From Corynebacterium mustelae (GTDB lineage: Bacteria > Actinomycetota > Actinomycetes > Mycobacteriales > Mycobacteriaceae), in assembly GCF_001020985.1 (NCBI RefSeq), contig NZ_CP011542.1, positions 1,302,001-1,366,000 on the forward strand: a DNA stretch of 64,000 bases, written 5' to 3'. The notes below the pieces were generated by a model. The model searched no databases and was not told the origin of the DNA. It worked only from the letters and a program-made list of their open reading frames with translations. Shown here in pieces: positions 8,518-16,547 of the stretch. Numbering within the stretch: the stretch's first letter is position 1; every line of letters begins with the position of its first letter. A program made the translations under genes and the position numbers.

Positions 8518-8988
8518 ATGACTACTCCGCGATGGCTTACTGATGACGAACAGCAATTTTGGCGGCTTATGCTTGCTGCTATTAGAAAAGTGGAACACCA
8601 CATTGAAAACATTCTTCAAGATGGTGCTGGGCTGACCACCTCAGAATTTGCAGTTCTGGTTTGCCTGTCTGAAAGTCCAGACAAAGAGATTCGGTTGCGT
8701 GATCTTTGCGCTGACCTAGATTGGGACCGCAGCCGCACGTCCCACCAAGTCACGCGCATGGAAAAACGTGGATTGGTGACCAAGCAGCGGTGCATCGGTG
8801 ATGCCCGCGGTATTATCATCGAATTGACTGAGGAAGGTGAACGCCGGATTAGGGAAGCTGCCCCGTTCCATGTCGAATCAGTACGCGAGATCGTTTTCGA
8901 TAGCCTCAATAATGAACTTAAAGAACCTGTAGCTGAGTTTCTTCAAAACATTCTTGAGCAACCGGTTGGTCGCCCCCGAAACGAGTAA
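8518..8988 (+). CDS. rosR: MarR-family regulator, probable RosR (redox-sensitive)
   Basis: A 156-residue winged-helix MarR protein. The DNA-binding core includes LTTSEFAVLVCLSES, IRLRDLCADLDWDRSRTSHQVTRMEKRGLVTKQRC and the wing DARGIIIELTEEG. Cysteines fall at 49, 64 and 92; Cys64 and Cys92 match positions I recall as redox-active in C. glutamicum RosR (Cg1324), a peroxide-sensitive repressor. The third RosR cysteine (151) is absent. The following PspC-domain gene matches the neighbourhood of cg1324/cg1325. The ATG at 8518 is supported by a -10 element 6 bases upstream. MarR membership is certain; orthology to RosR is inferred from the cysteines and synteny. Confidence 0.85.
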   Translation: MTTPRWLTDDEQQFWRLMLAAIRKVEHHIENILQDGAGLTTSEFAVLVCLSESPDKEIRLRDLCADLDWDRSRTSHQVTRMEKRGLVTKQRCIGDARGIIIELTEEGERRIREAAPFHVESVREIVFDSLNNELKEPVAEFLQNILEQPVGRPRNE

Positions 8989-9018
8989 ATCAGGGTGAAT
9001 ATCAGGGGAGTCCCTGAT
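8989..9018 (+). promoter_or_regulatory. Three ATCAGGG half-sites upstream of the PspC-domain gene
   Basis: ATCAGGG occurs at 8989-8995 and 9001-9007, with an inverted CCCTGAT at 9012-9018. The last two form ATCAGGG-GAGT-CCCTGAT, a perfect 7-bp inverted repeat. The direct copies are spaced 12 bp apart. This is a candidate binding site for an envelope-stress regulator of the small gene at 9089, or part of a weak structure after rosR. The protein that binds is unknown. Confidence 0.4.
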
Positions 9019-9088
9019 GCAGGCTGAAGCCTTTGAAACCACAATGGGTGTTAGTTAATCCCGTTAGACAACAGAAAGGCTTTGCATC

Positions 9089-9301
9089 ATGTCTCAACCA
9101 TTCAATCCACAACCTTTTGCGCAGCGCCCACTGCACCGCTCAATCAGCACTCGCCTCGTTGGCGGAGTATTCGGTGGAATCGCAGAAACTTACGGGTGGA
9201 ATGTAACCCTGCTCCGCGTTCTCTTCCTGCTATCAATGTTTTTACCAGGGCCTCAGGTGCTGGCCTACCTAGCGGCGTGGATCATTATGCCCGAGGGTTA
9301 A
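9089..9301 (+). CDS. PspC-domain membrane protein
   Basis: A 70-residue protein consisting almost entirely of one PspC domain: RSISTRLVGGVFGGIAETYGWNVTLLRVLF followed by a hydrophobic segment ending LAYLAAWIIMPEG. PspC proteins sit in the cytoplasmic membrane and act in envelope-stress signalling; here no sensor kinase is fused. The ATG at 9089 has the ribosome site AGAAAGG at 9073-9079. Preceded by repeated ATCAGGG motifs and followed by a strong terminator, it forms a single-gene unit. The domain is clear; its function in this organism is not known. Confidence 0.85.
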   Translation: MSQPFNPQPFAQRPLHRSISTRLVGGVFGGIAETYGWNVTLLRVLFLLSMFLPGPQVLAYLAAWIIMPEG

Positions 9302-9332
9302 CCGCTACCAAATGTCGTCGTAAAGTGTAAAG

Positions 9333-9360
9333 CCCCGTCGTGACTGCCACGACGGGGTTT
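9333..9360 (+). terminator. Rho-independent terminator after the PspC-domain gene
   Basis: CCCCGTCGTG at 9333-9342 and CACGACGGGG at 9348-9357 form a perfect 10-bp stem with loop ACTGC, followed by TTT. Confidence 0.8.
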
Positions 9361-9500
9361 AGCCATATTTCACAGGCTCCTCAGGTTTCCTCCCAAAGAA
9401 TCCCCCCCAATCGCAGGTCTGCAAACTTGACCACGGTTGCGTGTTTTAATGCACATATCGCTTGTCAGGATGCGCCTAGACGAATGTGAGCTTCACTAAC

Positions 9501-9550
9501 AAAAGAAAAACCGGTGATGCGTGTTCCTATTTCAGAACACACATCACCGG
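9501..9550 (-). terminator. Terminator downstream of tRNA-Arg
   Basis: Inverted repeat 9511-9526 / 9535-9550: 16-bp arms with one mismatch and an 8-base loop, beginning CCGGTGATG. On the minus strand it is followed by TTTTTCTTTT, 34 bases past the tRNA end. Confidence 0.8.
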
Positions 9551-9583
9551 TTGTGCCATCTATGTCTCGACTGATGACAAAAG

Positions 9584-9657
9584 TGTCCCCGACAGGATTC
9601 GAACCTGCGACCTTTGGTACCGGAAACCAATGCTCTAATCCACTGAGCTACGGAGAC
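9584..9657 (-). tRNA. tRNA-Arg (anticodon CCG)
   Basis: On the minus strand, the 7-base acceptor arm GTCTCCG (9657-9651) pairs with CGGGGAC (9591-9585) with one G-U pair. The D-loop TAGCTCAGTGGA, anticodon stem TTGGT-TTCCGGT-ACCAA and T-arm GGTTCGAATCC are all present. The loop TTCCGGT gives anticodon CCG, reading the Arg codon CGG. The discriminator base is A and CCA is not encoded. A strong terminator follows at 9501-9550. Confidence 0.95.
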
Positions 9658-9688
9658 AAGCTGCGCTGTGCAACGCTTTGAAATATTA

Positions 9689-9724
9689 GCACCCACCGAA
9701 CCAAAAATCGAACTCGGTGGGTGC
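9689..9724 (-). terminator. Terminator after the first secreted hydrolase gene
   Basis: GCACCCACCGA at 9689-9699 pairs perfectly with TCGGTGGGTGC at 9714-9724 (11-bp stem, 14-base loop). It lies 7 bases beyond the stop at 9732; the U-run on the minus strand is weak (TAATATTTC). Confidence 0.6.
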
Positions 9725-9731
9725 ATGGGGG

Positions 9732-11303
9732 TTACCCGAAGAATCCAGGCAGCTCAGAGGTGGTGACACTGCCAGTTCGGAAGTAGTCTAGAACGACTTT
9801 ATCGACAGCTTTGTTGCCAACCCCGAAGTGTGAATGCCCCGGCCCATTCACGGTTACCAGATGGGAATTCATGGATTTTTGCATTTCCCAGAAATCACCA
9901 TATGGTGTTTGTGGGTCGCGGGTGGCTTGAATTTGTAGCGGTCGGGTTTTTAACGCTGAACCGTTAAAAGGCACACCCTTGGTGATTGAACCTGCACCAT
10001 TGCAGACTAAACCTGAATTAAACAGGGAGGGGCCAGCTTGGATAATATCCGCAATAACGAAGTTGGTCCACAGTGCACGTGGTGCATCCTGTGGATTCCA
10101 CGGGCTTTGTGCCTCGTTACACATGATGGTCACGCGCATATTGTTCGCGTGCAAGAAAGCATTGATTTCTTCCTCTGTCGGTTCATGTGGCACTAGCCTT
10201 TGGGTAGCAAGCTCTGGGTTATGGATGGTTTCCACGATTGATTCCCAAAAACGTGGCATTGGAAGTCTGGAATAGGTGTAGCCAAGCACTGACGAATCTG
10301 ATTGTTTTCTTCCACCGGCAACTAATTGGCTACCGAGGTTTTTGGCGTGGGCATTCGCGGGCTCGGTGCCGTTGATAATGTCTACTGCGGCTTGGCCAGC
10401 CCCGGAAGAATGCGGAGGGACGTCAGCAGCGGTTGCCTTAGGTGGGGTAACGGACGGCCAGACACCAGATTGGGACTGTATGGCTTGCGCCCACTTGGTA
10501 TACACCGCGTATGGTGTAGCACCCAAATGGAATTTGTCATCGTTAAGTGCAGCCCAGTTGAAAAACTCTTGCAGTGCGGTGTTAAATCCTGCTTCTTGGC
10601 TTGCAATGACATGGCTCCATTGATTAGACGCATTCAAACCTGAGTCCAGCACCACTTTATTAGTGCGCTCCGGAAATAACGTGGCGTATGTAGAACCAAG
10701 CAACGTGCCGTAGGACAGCCCATAGATGGAGATGGAGTCTCTACCAAGGGCTTTTCGGACTTCGTCCCAGTCGCGTGCGGTGTTTTCAGTTGTGATCTGG
10801 GCTGGGTAGCCCGGGTGGCTTGATTCGCAGGCTTTCCTCACCGCCGTGCCGGACTGGAATATCTGTTCAATGGGGCCGAGTTTCGAAATATCTGGGCATT
10901 CCAGTGGGGTGGAACCGTCGAGTCCGCGAGGCTGGACGCCAATAATGTCATAGTTGGCGTAAAGTTCGGCAGGGAACTCTGCGATTTCGGAGGTGCCCAG
11001 CCAACCGTAGACATCACCGCCAGGCCCACCGGGGTTGGTGAAAATCGTGTCTTTGGCACCGTTGGTGGCTTTAAATTGAATAAAGCCGACGGAGATCTTT
11101 TTCCCTTGTGGGTTGCCGTAATCTTGTGGCACTTCAACACGGCCACAGCGGGCACCGGGTCGTTCCACCGTTGTTGGACAGTCCTCCCAGGCAATTGCTG
11201 GCTTGTGTTGCGCCGCTGCATGGGGGATGGTTACCGCTACCGCGCTTGCAGCAATAGAAGTGGCAGCAAGTAGTGAAAGTAACTTTGGAAGTTTCAGTTG
11301 CAC
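9732..11303 (-). CDS. Secreted alpha/beta hydrolase (tripeptidyl-aminopeptidase-like), copy 1
   Basis: A 523-residue exported serine hydrolase of the alpha/beta fold with a C-terminal TAP-like domain, probably a peptidase or esterase acting outside the membrane. The GTG at 11303 was chosen: AAAGGAG precedes it and a clean signal peptide follows (VQLKLPKLLSLLAATSIAAS...HAAAQ, cut near residue 32). A longer ATG start at 11351 is possible but lacks a good ribosome site. Key elements: oxyanion region FTNPGGPGGDVYG, nucleophile elbow GLSYG, late Asp in TRDPQTPYGD and His in NGPGHSHFGVGN. The neighbour at 11398-12969 encodes a paralogue of the same length. The substrate is unknown. Confidence 0.85.
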   Translation of the reverse strand: MQLKLPKLLSLLAATSIAASAVAVTIPHAAAQHKPAIAWEDCPTTVERPGARCGRVEVPQDYGNPQGKKISVGFIQFKATNGAKDTIFTNPGGPGGDVYGWLGTSEIAEFPAELYANYDIIGVQPRGLDGSTPLECPDISKLGPIEQIFQSGTAVRKACESSHPGYPAQITTENTARDWDEVRKALGRDSISIYGLSYGTLLGSTYATLFPERTNKVVLDSGLNASNQWSHVIASQEAGFNTALQEFFNWAALNDDKFHLGATPYAVYTKWAQAIQSQSGVWPSVTPPKATAADVPPHSSGAGQAAVDIINGTEPANAHAKNLGSQLVAGGRKQSDSSVLGYTYSRLPMPRFWESIVETIHNPELATQRLVPHEPTEEEINAFLHANNMRVTIMCNEAQSPWNPQDAPRALWTNFVIADIIQAGPSLFNSGLVCNGAGSITKGVPFNGSALKTRPLQIQATRDPQTPYGDFWEMQKSMNSHLVTVNGPGHSHFGVGNKAVDKVVLDYFRTGSVTTSELPGFFG

Positions 11304-11397
11304 GATAAGAAGTGCTCCTTTTGACGTCTGAAGTAAAAAACGGCTCGTCATCTACCCTAATAAATAGAGAGACGTTTGGGAATACAATCGAAGGAAA

Positions 11398-12969
11398 CTA
11401 TTGCTCAAAAAATCCAGGTGCATCGGAGACAGACACCGTACCGTTGTAAAGATAATCCAGTATCAGTCGATCTACAGCGGTATTTCCAGAACTGAAGTGG
11501 CCATGACCCGGGCCGTGGACTGTAACGAACTGGGTATTCATGTTCTCACGCATTTCCAGCGAATTCTCAAATGCAGTCTGGGGGTCACTAGTTCCTTGAA
11601 TTTGCAATGGCCGAGTAGCTAGCTTTGAACCATCTAAGGCTATGCCTTGGGTAATCGGTGGAGCGCCGTTGCAAGTAAAACCCCAAGCGCTGGCTAGCGG
11701 CGGCCCAGAGAACGGATCCTCAAGAACTAGATTGGTCCAGGCTGCGCGGAGAAATAGGCTGCGATCCCAAGGTTGCAAGGCTTCATTACATAAGATGTTT
11801 TGGTTTACTATTATTGCTGCCTTGGATGCTGTCTGAGATTCTTCATCGTGGGTCAACCGTTCTTTCAATTCCGTCAACTCGTGTTGGGCTAAATCAGGAT
11901 TTTGGATGAATTCCACTATGTCTCGCCATTTTGCTGGCGCCGGAAGCAAGGCATGTGTCTGGATTAACAGCGCTGGTTCCTTACGCTTCGAACCAGCTGA
12001 TACCACAGTGGCACTTAAGTTTTTCGCTTCTGCACGCGCAACCGCCGTGTTGTTCATAGCATCAACGGCTGGTTGCCCCAAGTTTTTCGCTTGTGGTGGT
12101 AGATCCGCTTCGGTGGCACGGGGTGGTACCACCGAGGGCCAGACGCCAGATTGACGTTCAATAGCTTCTGCCCATGTTGTGTACACAGCGTAAGGCGTAG
12201 CGCCTAAGTGGAATTTATCGTCATTGATTGCCGCCCAACCGAAAAATTCGTGTAAGGCTCGGATGAAGCCAGATTCTTGCTTCTTGGAAGAATCAGTCCA
12301 CTTTTTGGTGTGATCCAGTCCAGAATCGAGTACTACCTTATTAGTGTGATGTGGGAATAGCGTTGCATATGTCGATGCCAACAACGTTCCGTATGACGCG
12401 CCGTAGATCGAAATGGTTTCTCTTTTCAGTGCTTTTCGTACCTCTTCCCAATCACGTGCTGTGTTTTCGGTGGTTATGTGGGGAAAATATCCAGGTTGTG
12501 TTCTTTCACAAGCGGCACGTAACTGCCCACCGGCGTTGGAGAAGATTTGGAAGAAATCAACCTCTGCGTCGTCATCACAGGTTAGGGGAGTGGAACCGAG
12601 CATGCCACGGGGCTGTACACCTACAATGGTGAAGTTTTCCAAAAATTCTGTTGGAAAGTTTACGAGATCGGCATTACCCACTAGGTCATACACACCGCCA
12701 CCTGGACCGCCTGGATTGAGAAAAACCGTGTCGCGTGCAGCTTTGGCTGTATGTTGGATAAAACCGATGGATATTTTTACGCCATTCGGGTCTGAATAGT
12801 CGCGGGGTACTTCAATCCGACCACAGGCTGCACCAGGGCGGGTTACTGTCTTAGGGCATTTCTCCCAAGTTATCGCTGGTGTATTCGCGTGAGCTGGAAT
12901 GCTCGTACACAGTCCGATTGTTGTAGCTACGGTGACTATCGACGCGAGCATCTTTGAAAAAGAATGCAT
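11398..12969 (-). CDS. Secreted alpha/beta hydrolase (tripeptidyl-aminopeptidase-like), copy 2
   Basis: A paralogue of the downstream gene, also 523 residues from the ATG at 12969, which has AAGGAGC 12 bases upstream. Signal peptide: MHSFSKMLASIVTVATTIGL...PAHA, cut before NTPAITWEKCP. It shares FLNPGGPGGGVYD, nucleophile elbow GASYG, TSDPQTAFEN and the His motif VHGPGHGHFSSGN. Against copy 1 the Cys pair in WEKCPKTVTRPGAACGR is conserved, suggesting a disulfide in the secreted protein. The pair probably arose by tandem duplication (94 bp apart, same strand); divergence in the 300-420 region may reflect different substrates. An AT-rich promoter with TACTAATAT lies near 13020. Confidence 0.85.
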   Translation of the reverse strand: MHSFSKMLASIVTVATTIGLCTSIPAHANTPAITWEKCPKTVTRPGAACGRIEVPRDYSDPNGVKISIGFIQHTAKAARDTVFLNPGGPGGGVYDLVGNADLVNFPTEFLENFTIVGVQPRGMLGSTPLTCDDDAEVDFFQIFSNAGGQLRAACERTQPGYFPHITTENTARDWEEVRKALKRETISIYGASYGTLLASTYATLFPHHTNKVVLDSGLDHTKKWTDSSKKQESGFIRALHEFFGWAAINDDKFHLGATPYAVYTTWAEAIERQSGVWPSVVPPRATEADLPPQAKNLGQPAVDAMNNTAVARAEAKNLSATVVSAGSKRKEPALLIQTHALLPAPAKWRDIVEFIQNPDLAQHELTELKERLTHDEESQTASKAAIIVNQNILCNEALQPWDRSLFLRAAWTNLVLEDPFSGPPLASAWGFTCNGAPPITQGIALDGSKLATRPLQIQGTSDPQTAFENSLEMRENMNTQFVTVHGPGHGHFSSGNTAVDRLILDYLYNGTVSVSDAPGFFEQ

Positions 12970-13052
12970 AAAGTAGCAAAGCTCCTTGATATATGAGGAC
13001 ATTTCAAACGGCTCGGCAAAAAATATTAGTATTTTTATTTCTCTATATGTGG

Positions 13053-13084
13053 AAAATGCTCCTTTGTAGACACAAAGGAGCATT
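13053..13084 (-). terminator. Terminator of the lutABC operon
   Basis: AATGCTCCTTTG (13055-13066) and CAAAGGAGCATT (13073-13084) form a perfect 12-bp stem with loop TAGACA. The minus strand continues TTTTCC. It sits 12 bases past the lutC stop. Confidence 0.85.
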
Positions 13085-13096
13085 ACAATTTAGTAA

Positions 13097-13729
13097 CTAG
13101 TCGACAATGACACAGATCAGCGTGCGGGGACCGTGCACACCTTCAACCCGGTTGAGCTCAATGTCGGAGGTTGCCGACGGACCAGAAATCATGGTGATTG
13201 GCTTCTCTTGCCCCAAGCGACCGATCATTTCGGGCACACCATAAACCACGTTGTCCATGCGCACGATAACTACGTGGCAATCAGGCACCAAGGTAAGGGC
13301 TCGACGACCGCAGACCGGATTGGATTCCAAACAGATGGTTCCAGTTTGGGCTGAACTTACGTGCGAGTCTGTAACAACCGCATCGACGTCGTTAAGCAGG
13401 CGGGGATCGGAACTACGATCATCGGGAGTGGCAGTGCCGTTAAAGGTGTCGAAAAGCGCCTTATCGAGCCCCTCCGCATAGCGAATCTCCTTGGCTGCGC
13501 GGTCGTGAAGAATCTCGGCGATTTTCTCTCCCAGTTTTTCTTCAGTGACTTCGTGGACGATAGCCTTGTAATCCAATAGCCGGTCGACGAGAACTTCCTT
13601 GAGTTCATCTCTGGAAAATTCAGCGGTCTTGTCCATGTTGTATTCCCGCGAGATCTCTACATCGCTTGGCATATTGGACAATTGCTGGGCATTCCGGATG
13701 CGGGTGAGCATTTCAGTTTTTGCATCCAT
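13097..13729 (-). CDS. lutC: LutC, LUD-domain subunit of lactate utilisation complex
   Basis: A 210-residue LUD (lactate utilisation) domain protein, the third subunit of the LutABC iron-sulfur complex that oxidises L-lactate to pyruvate. The domain occupies roughly residues 55-208 and includes DAVVTDSHVSSAQTGTICLESNPVCGRR and the C-terminal TMISGPSATSDIELNRVEGVHGP, typical of LutC. The ATG at 13729 has GAGGAG 8 bases upstream. Only two bases separate it from lutB, and a strong terminator follows, so it is the last gene of the operon. Confidence 0.93.
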   Translation of the reverse strand: MDAKTEMLTRIRNAQQLSNMPSDVEISREYNMDKTAEFSRDELKEVLVDRLLDYKAIVHEVTEEKLGEKIAEILHDRAAKEIRYAEGLDKALFDTFNGTATPDDRSSDPRLLNDVDAVVTDSHVSSAQTGTICLESNPVCGRRALTLVPDCHVVIVRMDNVVYGVPEMIGRLGQEKPITMISGPSATSDIELNRVEGVHGPRTLICVIVD

Positions 13730-13731
13730 GA

Positions 13732-15273
13732 TTACTGCTCCTCGACTTGCTTTTTGACGTTATTTTCCGGCAACCCTTCTTCCCGGGCTTGCGCAAGCAA
13801 ATCCTGCGCTTCTTGGGAATCGAACCATTGGCGGAAAGATTTCTTCGGTGGCACTGACGTATCACGCACATCAGTCCAACCGGCTAGGAAGCTTGGCAGG
13901 TGAGTGATCTTGCCGTCTCTACCGCCAAGCAGCCGCCCCATAAATACCATCTTGGTGGCAGTATTCCATAATTTGGAATTGCCCCACAGAAGCTGCATGC
14001 TTCCCAGCAACGAGCCTTCGATTTTCGGCTTGAATTCTTTAACCTTCTTATGTCGCAATTCCAAAAGCGCGTCGGTGATCGGAATCTTCACCGGACAGAC
14101 CTCGTTGCATCGACCACATAGCGAAGATGCGTACGGTAGATAACCGTTTGGATCGTGGGAATCGTCAATTCCGGTCAGCTGAGGTGTCAAGATTGCACCG
14201 ATTGGGCCCGGATAGGTAGAACCATAGGCATGGCCACCCGCACGTTCATATACAGGGCACACGTTCAAACAAGCCGAACAACGAATGCACTTTAGCGCTT
14301 CCCGTCCGATTTCATCAGCCATCGCCGCGGTACGACCGTTATCAAGGAGAATGATGTGGAAGTTCTGCGGGCCGTCCCCCTCCGTGACACCAGACCACAA
14401 CGAGGTGTAGGGATTCATCCGTTCACCAGTAGACGACCTAGGTAGTAATTGCAGGAAGGTTTCATAGTCGCGGAACGTTGGCAGGATCTTTTCAATGCCC
14501 ATCACTGAGATTAGAGTCTCAGGCAAGGTCAAACACATACGGCCATTGCCCTCTGATTCCACGATAGTTACGTGCCCAGTTTCGGCAATACCAAAGTTGG
14601 CTCCCGAAATAGCGACCTTAGCTTCCATGAATTGCTGCCGCAGGTAAAGCCGGGCGGCCTCAGCCAATTCAGCGGGCTCGGAAGTGATGGATTCATCAAT
14701 GTGATCCATCTTCTTCAAGAAAATACTGCGAATCTCCGCACGGTTACGGTGGATCGCAGGAACCAGAATGTGGGAAGGCTTGTCATCACCGAGCTGTACG
14801 ATCAGTTCTGCCAGGTCGGTTTCCTGGGCGAAGATGCCTTCTGCCTCCAGCTGCTCATTAAGCGCGATTTCCTGAGTCGCCATCGACTTGATCTTGACAA
14901 CCTTCTTTTCGCCGGTCTGCTTGACCAGCTCGGTAACGATCTGGCCTGCCTCTTTGGCGTCGCGAGCCCAATGCACATGACCGCCGCGGGAGGTCACAGC
15001 CGCCTCGAACTGCTCTAGTAGCTCAGGCAGATGGGCCATGACGTACCGCTTGGTCGTTGACCCTGCTTCGCGCAGTGCCTCCCAATCGTCAATTTCATCA
15101 ATGACCGCTTGGCGCTTGTTGCGGATGGTGGTGGTGGCTTTAGTTAAGTTACGGCGCTGGGTGACGTTGTTAAGATCAGTGTGTGCGTTTTTGGGGAACG
15201 GCTTGTCCCCGCGCAGATTGGAAATATCTGAAGCCCGGGGTGGCATCGTGGGCATTCCGAGGTTGACGCTCAT
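13732..15273 (-). CDS. lutB: LutB, ferredoxin-type iron-sulfur LUD protein
   Basis: 513 residues. The N-terminal ~320 residues form a LUD domain; then come two 4Fe-4S motifs, CIRCSACLNVCPVYERAGG and CGRCNEVCPVKIP, and a C-terminal extension with TSVPPKKSFRQWF. LutB carries electrons inside the LutABC lactate oxidation complex. The ATG at 15273 overlaps the lutA stop (ATGA) and yields MSVNLGMPTMPP; a longer frame from 15315 would read back into lutA and is unlikely. Expected to be cytoplasmic and co-expressed with lutA and lutC. Confidence 0.94.
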   Translation of the reverse strand: MSVNLGMPTMPPRASDISNLRGDKPFPKNAHTDLNNVTQRRNLTKATTTIRNKRQAVIDEIDDWEALREAGSTTKRYVMAHLPELLEQFEAAVTSRGGHVHWARDAKEAGQIVTELVKQTGEKKVVKIKSMATQEIALNEQLEAEGIFAQETDLAELIVQLGDDKPSHILVPAIHRNRAEIRSIFLKKMDHIDESITSEPAELAEAARLYLRQQFMEAKVAISGANFGIAETGHVTIVESEGNGRMCLTLPETLISVMGIEKILPTFRDYETFLQLLPRSSTGERMNPYTSLWSGVTEGDGPQNFHIILLDNGRTAAMADEIGREALKCIRCSACLNVCPVYERAGGHAYGSTYPGPIGAILTPQLTGIDDSHDPNGYLPYASSLCGRCNEVCPVKIPITDALLELRHKKVKEFKPKIEGSLLGSMQLLWGNSKLWNTATKMVFMGRLLGGRDGKITHLPSFLAGWTDVRDTSVPPKKSFRQWFDSQEAQDLLAQAREEGLPENNVKKQVEEQ

Positions 15274-16055
15274 AGCATTGCCTCCTTGGAGTAAGCGGCC
15301 GAGGTTGGGGTCCACGGATGTGCCTTGGTAGAAGCCAAGATCTCGGCGAGGTGAATTGCACGGACACCGACGTGCTGGCGGGAAAGAGAACCTGCGATAT
15401 TCATCAGGCAGGAGGAATCACCACCGGTGACATATTCGGCACCGGTGAGCTCGATATTGCGGCATTTGTCTGAAACCATGGCGGCCGAGGTTTCCGCGTT
15501 CTTTAACGAGAAAGTGCCGCCAAAACCACAGCACTCTTCCTTATTAGGTAGTTCGACAAGCTCTAATCCCTCAACGTTTTGCAGCAACCGATATGGTCGA
15601 TCGCCGAGTTTGATAAACCTGAGCCCGTGGCACGATGGGTGATAGGTAACTTTGTGGGGGAAGAATGCGCCCACGTTTTCTACGCCAGCTACATCGATGA
15701 GAAACTCCGGCAGGTCGAGAGTTTTCTTCGCGCAGCTAGCAGCTCCGTCTGCTAGGGCGGGGGAGCCGTAGCGTTTTGCTACATGTTCGTGTTGTTCGCG
15801 TACCGCACCGACACAGGAGCCAGAAGGAGACACTACATAGTCGATGGATGGATCGGAAAACGCATCGACATAGTTTTTGATTTGTCCCACTGCTTCCTTT
15901 TGGTAACCAGTGTTGACATGCATCTGGCCGCAGCACGTTTGTGACTGCGGGAAAACCACTTCGTATCCCAGGCGGGATAGGATCAGCGCGGTTGCCTTAG
16001 ATGCGTCGGGGAACATTGCATCCCCGATGCACGTGGAAAAGAGCGCTACTTTCAT
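15270..16055 (-). CDS. lutA: LutA, CCG-domain (heterodisulfide-reductase-type) subunit
   Basis: 261 residues with two cysteine-rich CCG domains: SQTCCGQMHVNTGY near residue 40 and KEECCGFGGTFSLKN near residue 175, plus CIGDAMFPD at the start and VTYHPSCHGLR in the linker. These motifs bind an iron-sulfur cluster as in LutA/YkgE. The ATG at 16055 follows AAAGGAGC with 8-base spacing. It is first gene of lutABC, downstream of and on the same strand as lctP but separated by a terminator-like hairpin and a 490-bp gap, implying its own promoter. Confidence 0.94.
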   Translation of the reverse strand: MKVALFSTCIGDAMFPDASKATALILSRLGYEVVFPQSQTCCGQMHVNTGYQKEAVGQIKNYVDAFSDPSIDYVVSPSGSCVGAVREQHEHVAKRYGSPALADGAASCAKKTLDLPEFLIDVAGVENVGAFFPHKVTYHPSCHGLRFIKLGDRPYRLLQNVEGLELVELPNKEECCGFGGTFSLKNAETSAAMVSDKCRNIELTGAEYVTGGDSSCLMNIAGSLSRQHVGVRAIHLAEILASTKAHPWTPTSAAYSKEAML

Positions 16056-16547
16056 GAGGCGAAGCTCCTTTTAAGTGGGAGAATTAAATACATTGTGTTG
16101 TGGAGTGCGGCGGCGTTTGGTTAGTGGCTTTGCGACGAATTGTGTTTTCGGATAAAAACCACATTTTCATCGTCATGCACAAACTTTCCAGAGGCCTAAG
16201 ACGCCACGGTATGTCCTCTAATGTACCCAAAAAACAGTGCAAATTTTAGCTAGGATACCCTCATTTAGCTAAACGTAAAACTTAGCTTCTAGCTGCTGGT
16301 ATATCCGAAACACTTATGTTTCTAAAATGGTGAAATCTTCTCCCTAGGCAACGGATTGTAGCGCAATGTGGGATTCGGTCTGTTTACGTGGGCAAAGTTT
16401 TATTGACGCCCACGAAGCCGAAATTACTTTCAGCTCCCGGTTGCTTATAACTGGGTGAAGTTGGTTTGGAATGCACGAAAAAACTGGCCTGGACTATACA
16501 CAGTGTGATTAGTCACAGACCAGCTTTGGGGGTTTTGAAGGGGGAAA
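16056..16547. other. 492-bp gap between lutA and lctP with likely lutA promoter
   Basis: Non-coding. It contains the lctP terminator at 16478-16523 and, nearer lutA, an AT-rich stretch with TTTTAGCTA at 16244-16252 and the perfect palindrome TTTAGCTAAA at 16264-16273. On the minus strand TAAAAT could serve as -10 and TTTAGC as -35, though the spacing (19) is long. No small gene is seen. Confidence 0.45.
16478..16523 (-). terminator. Terminator-like hairpin after lctP
   Basis: On the minus strand CTGGTCT (16523-16517) pairs with AGGCCAG (16490-16484) with one G-U pair, enclosing a second small hairpin TGTGACTAATCACA, and is followed by six T. It lies about 25 bases past the lctP stop. Confidence 0.55.

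Noticed and set aside
8170..8619. 149-codon minus-strand open frame overlapping rosR
   Set aside because: It covers the rosR promoter and start, has no coding character and no ribosome site.
16503..16516. TGTGATTAGTCACA as a GlxR/CRP site near the lctP terminator
   Set aside because: The half-sites are separated by 4 bases, not 6, and it lies inside a terminator hairpin downstream of lctP.
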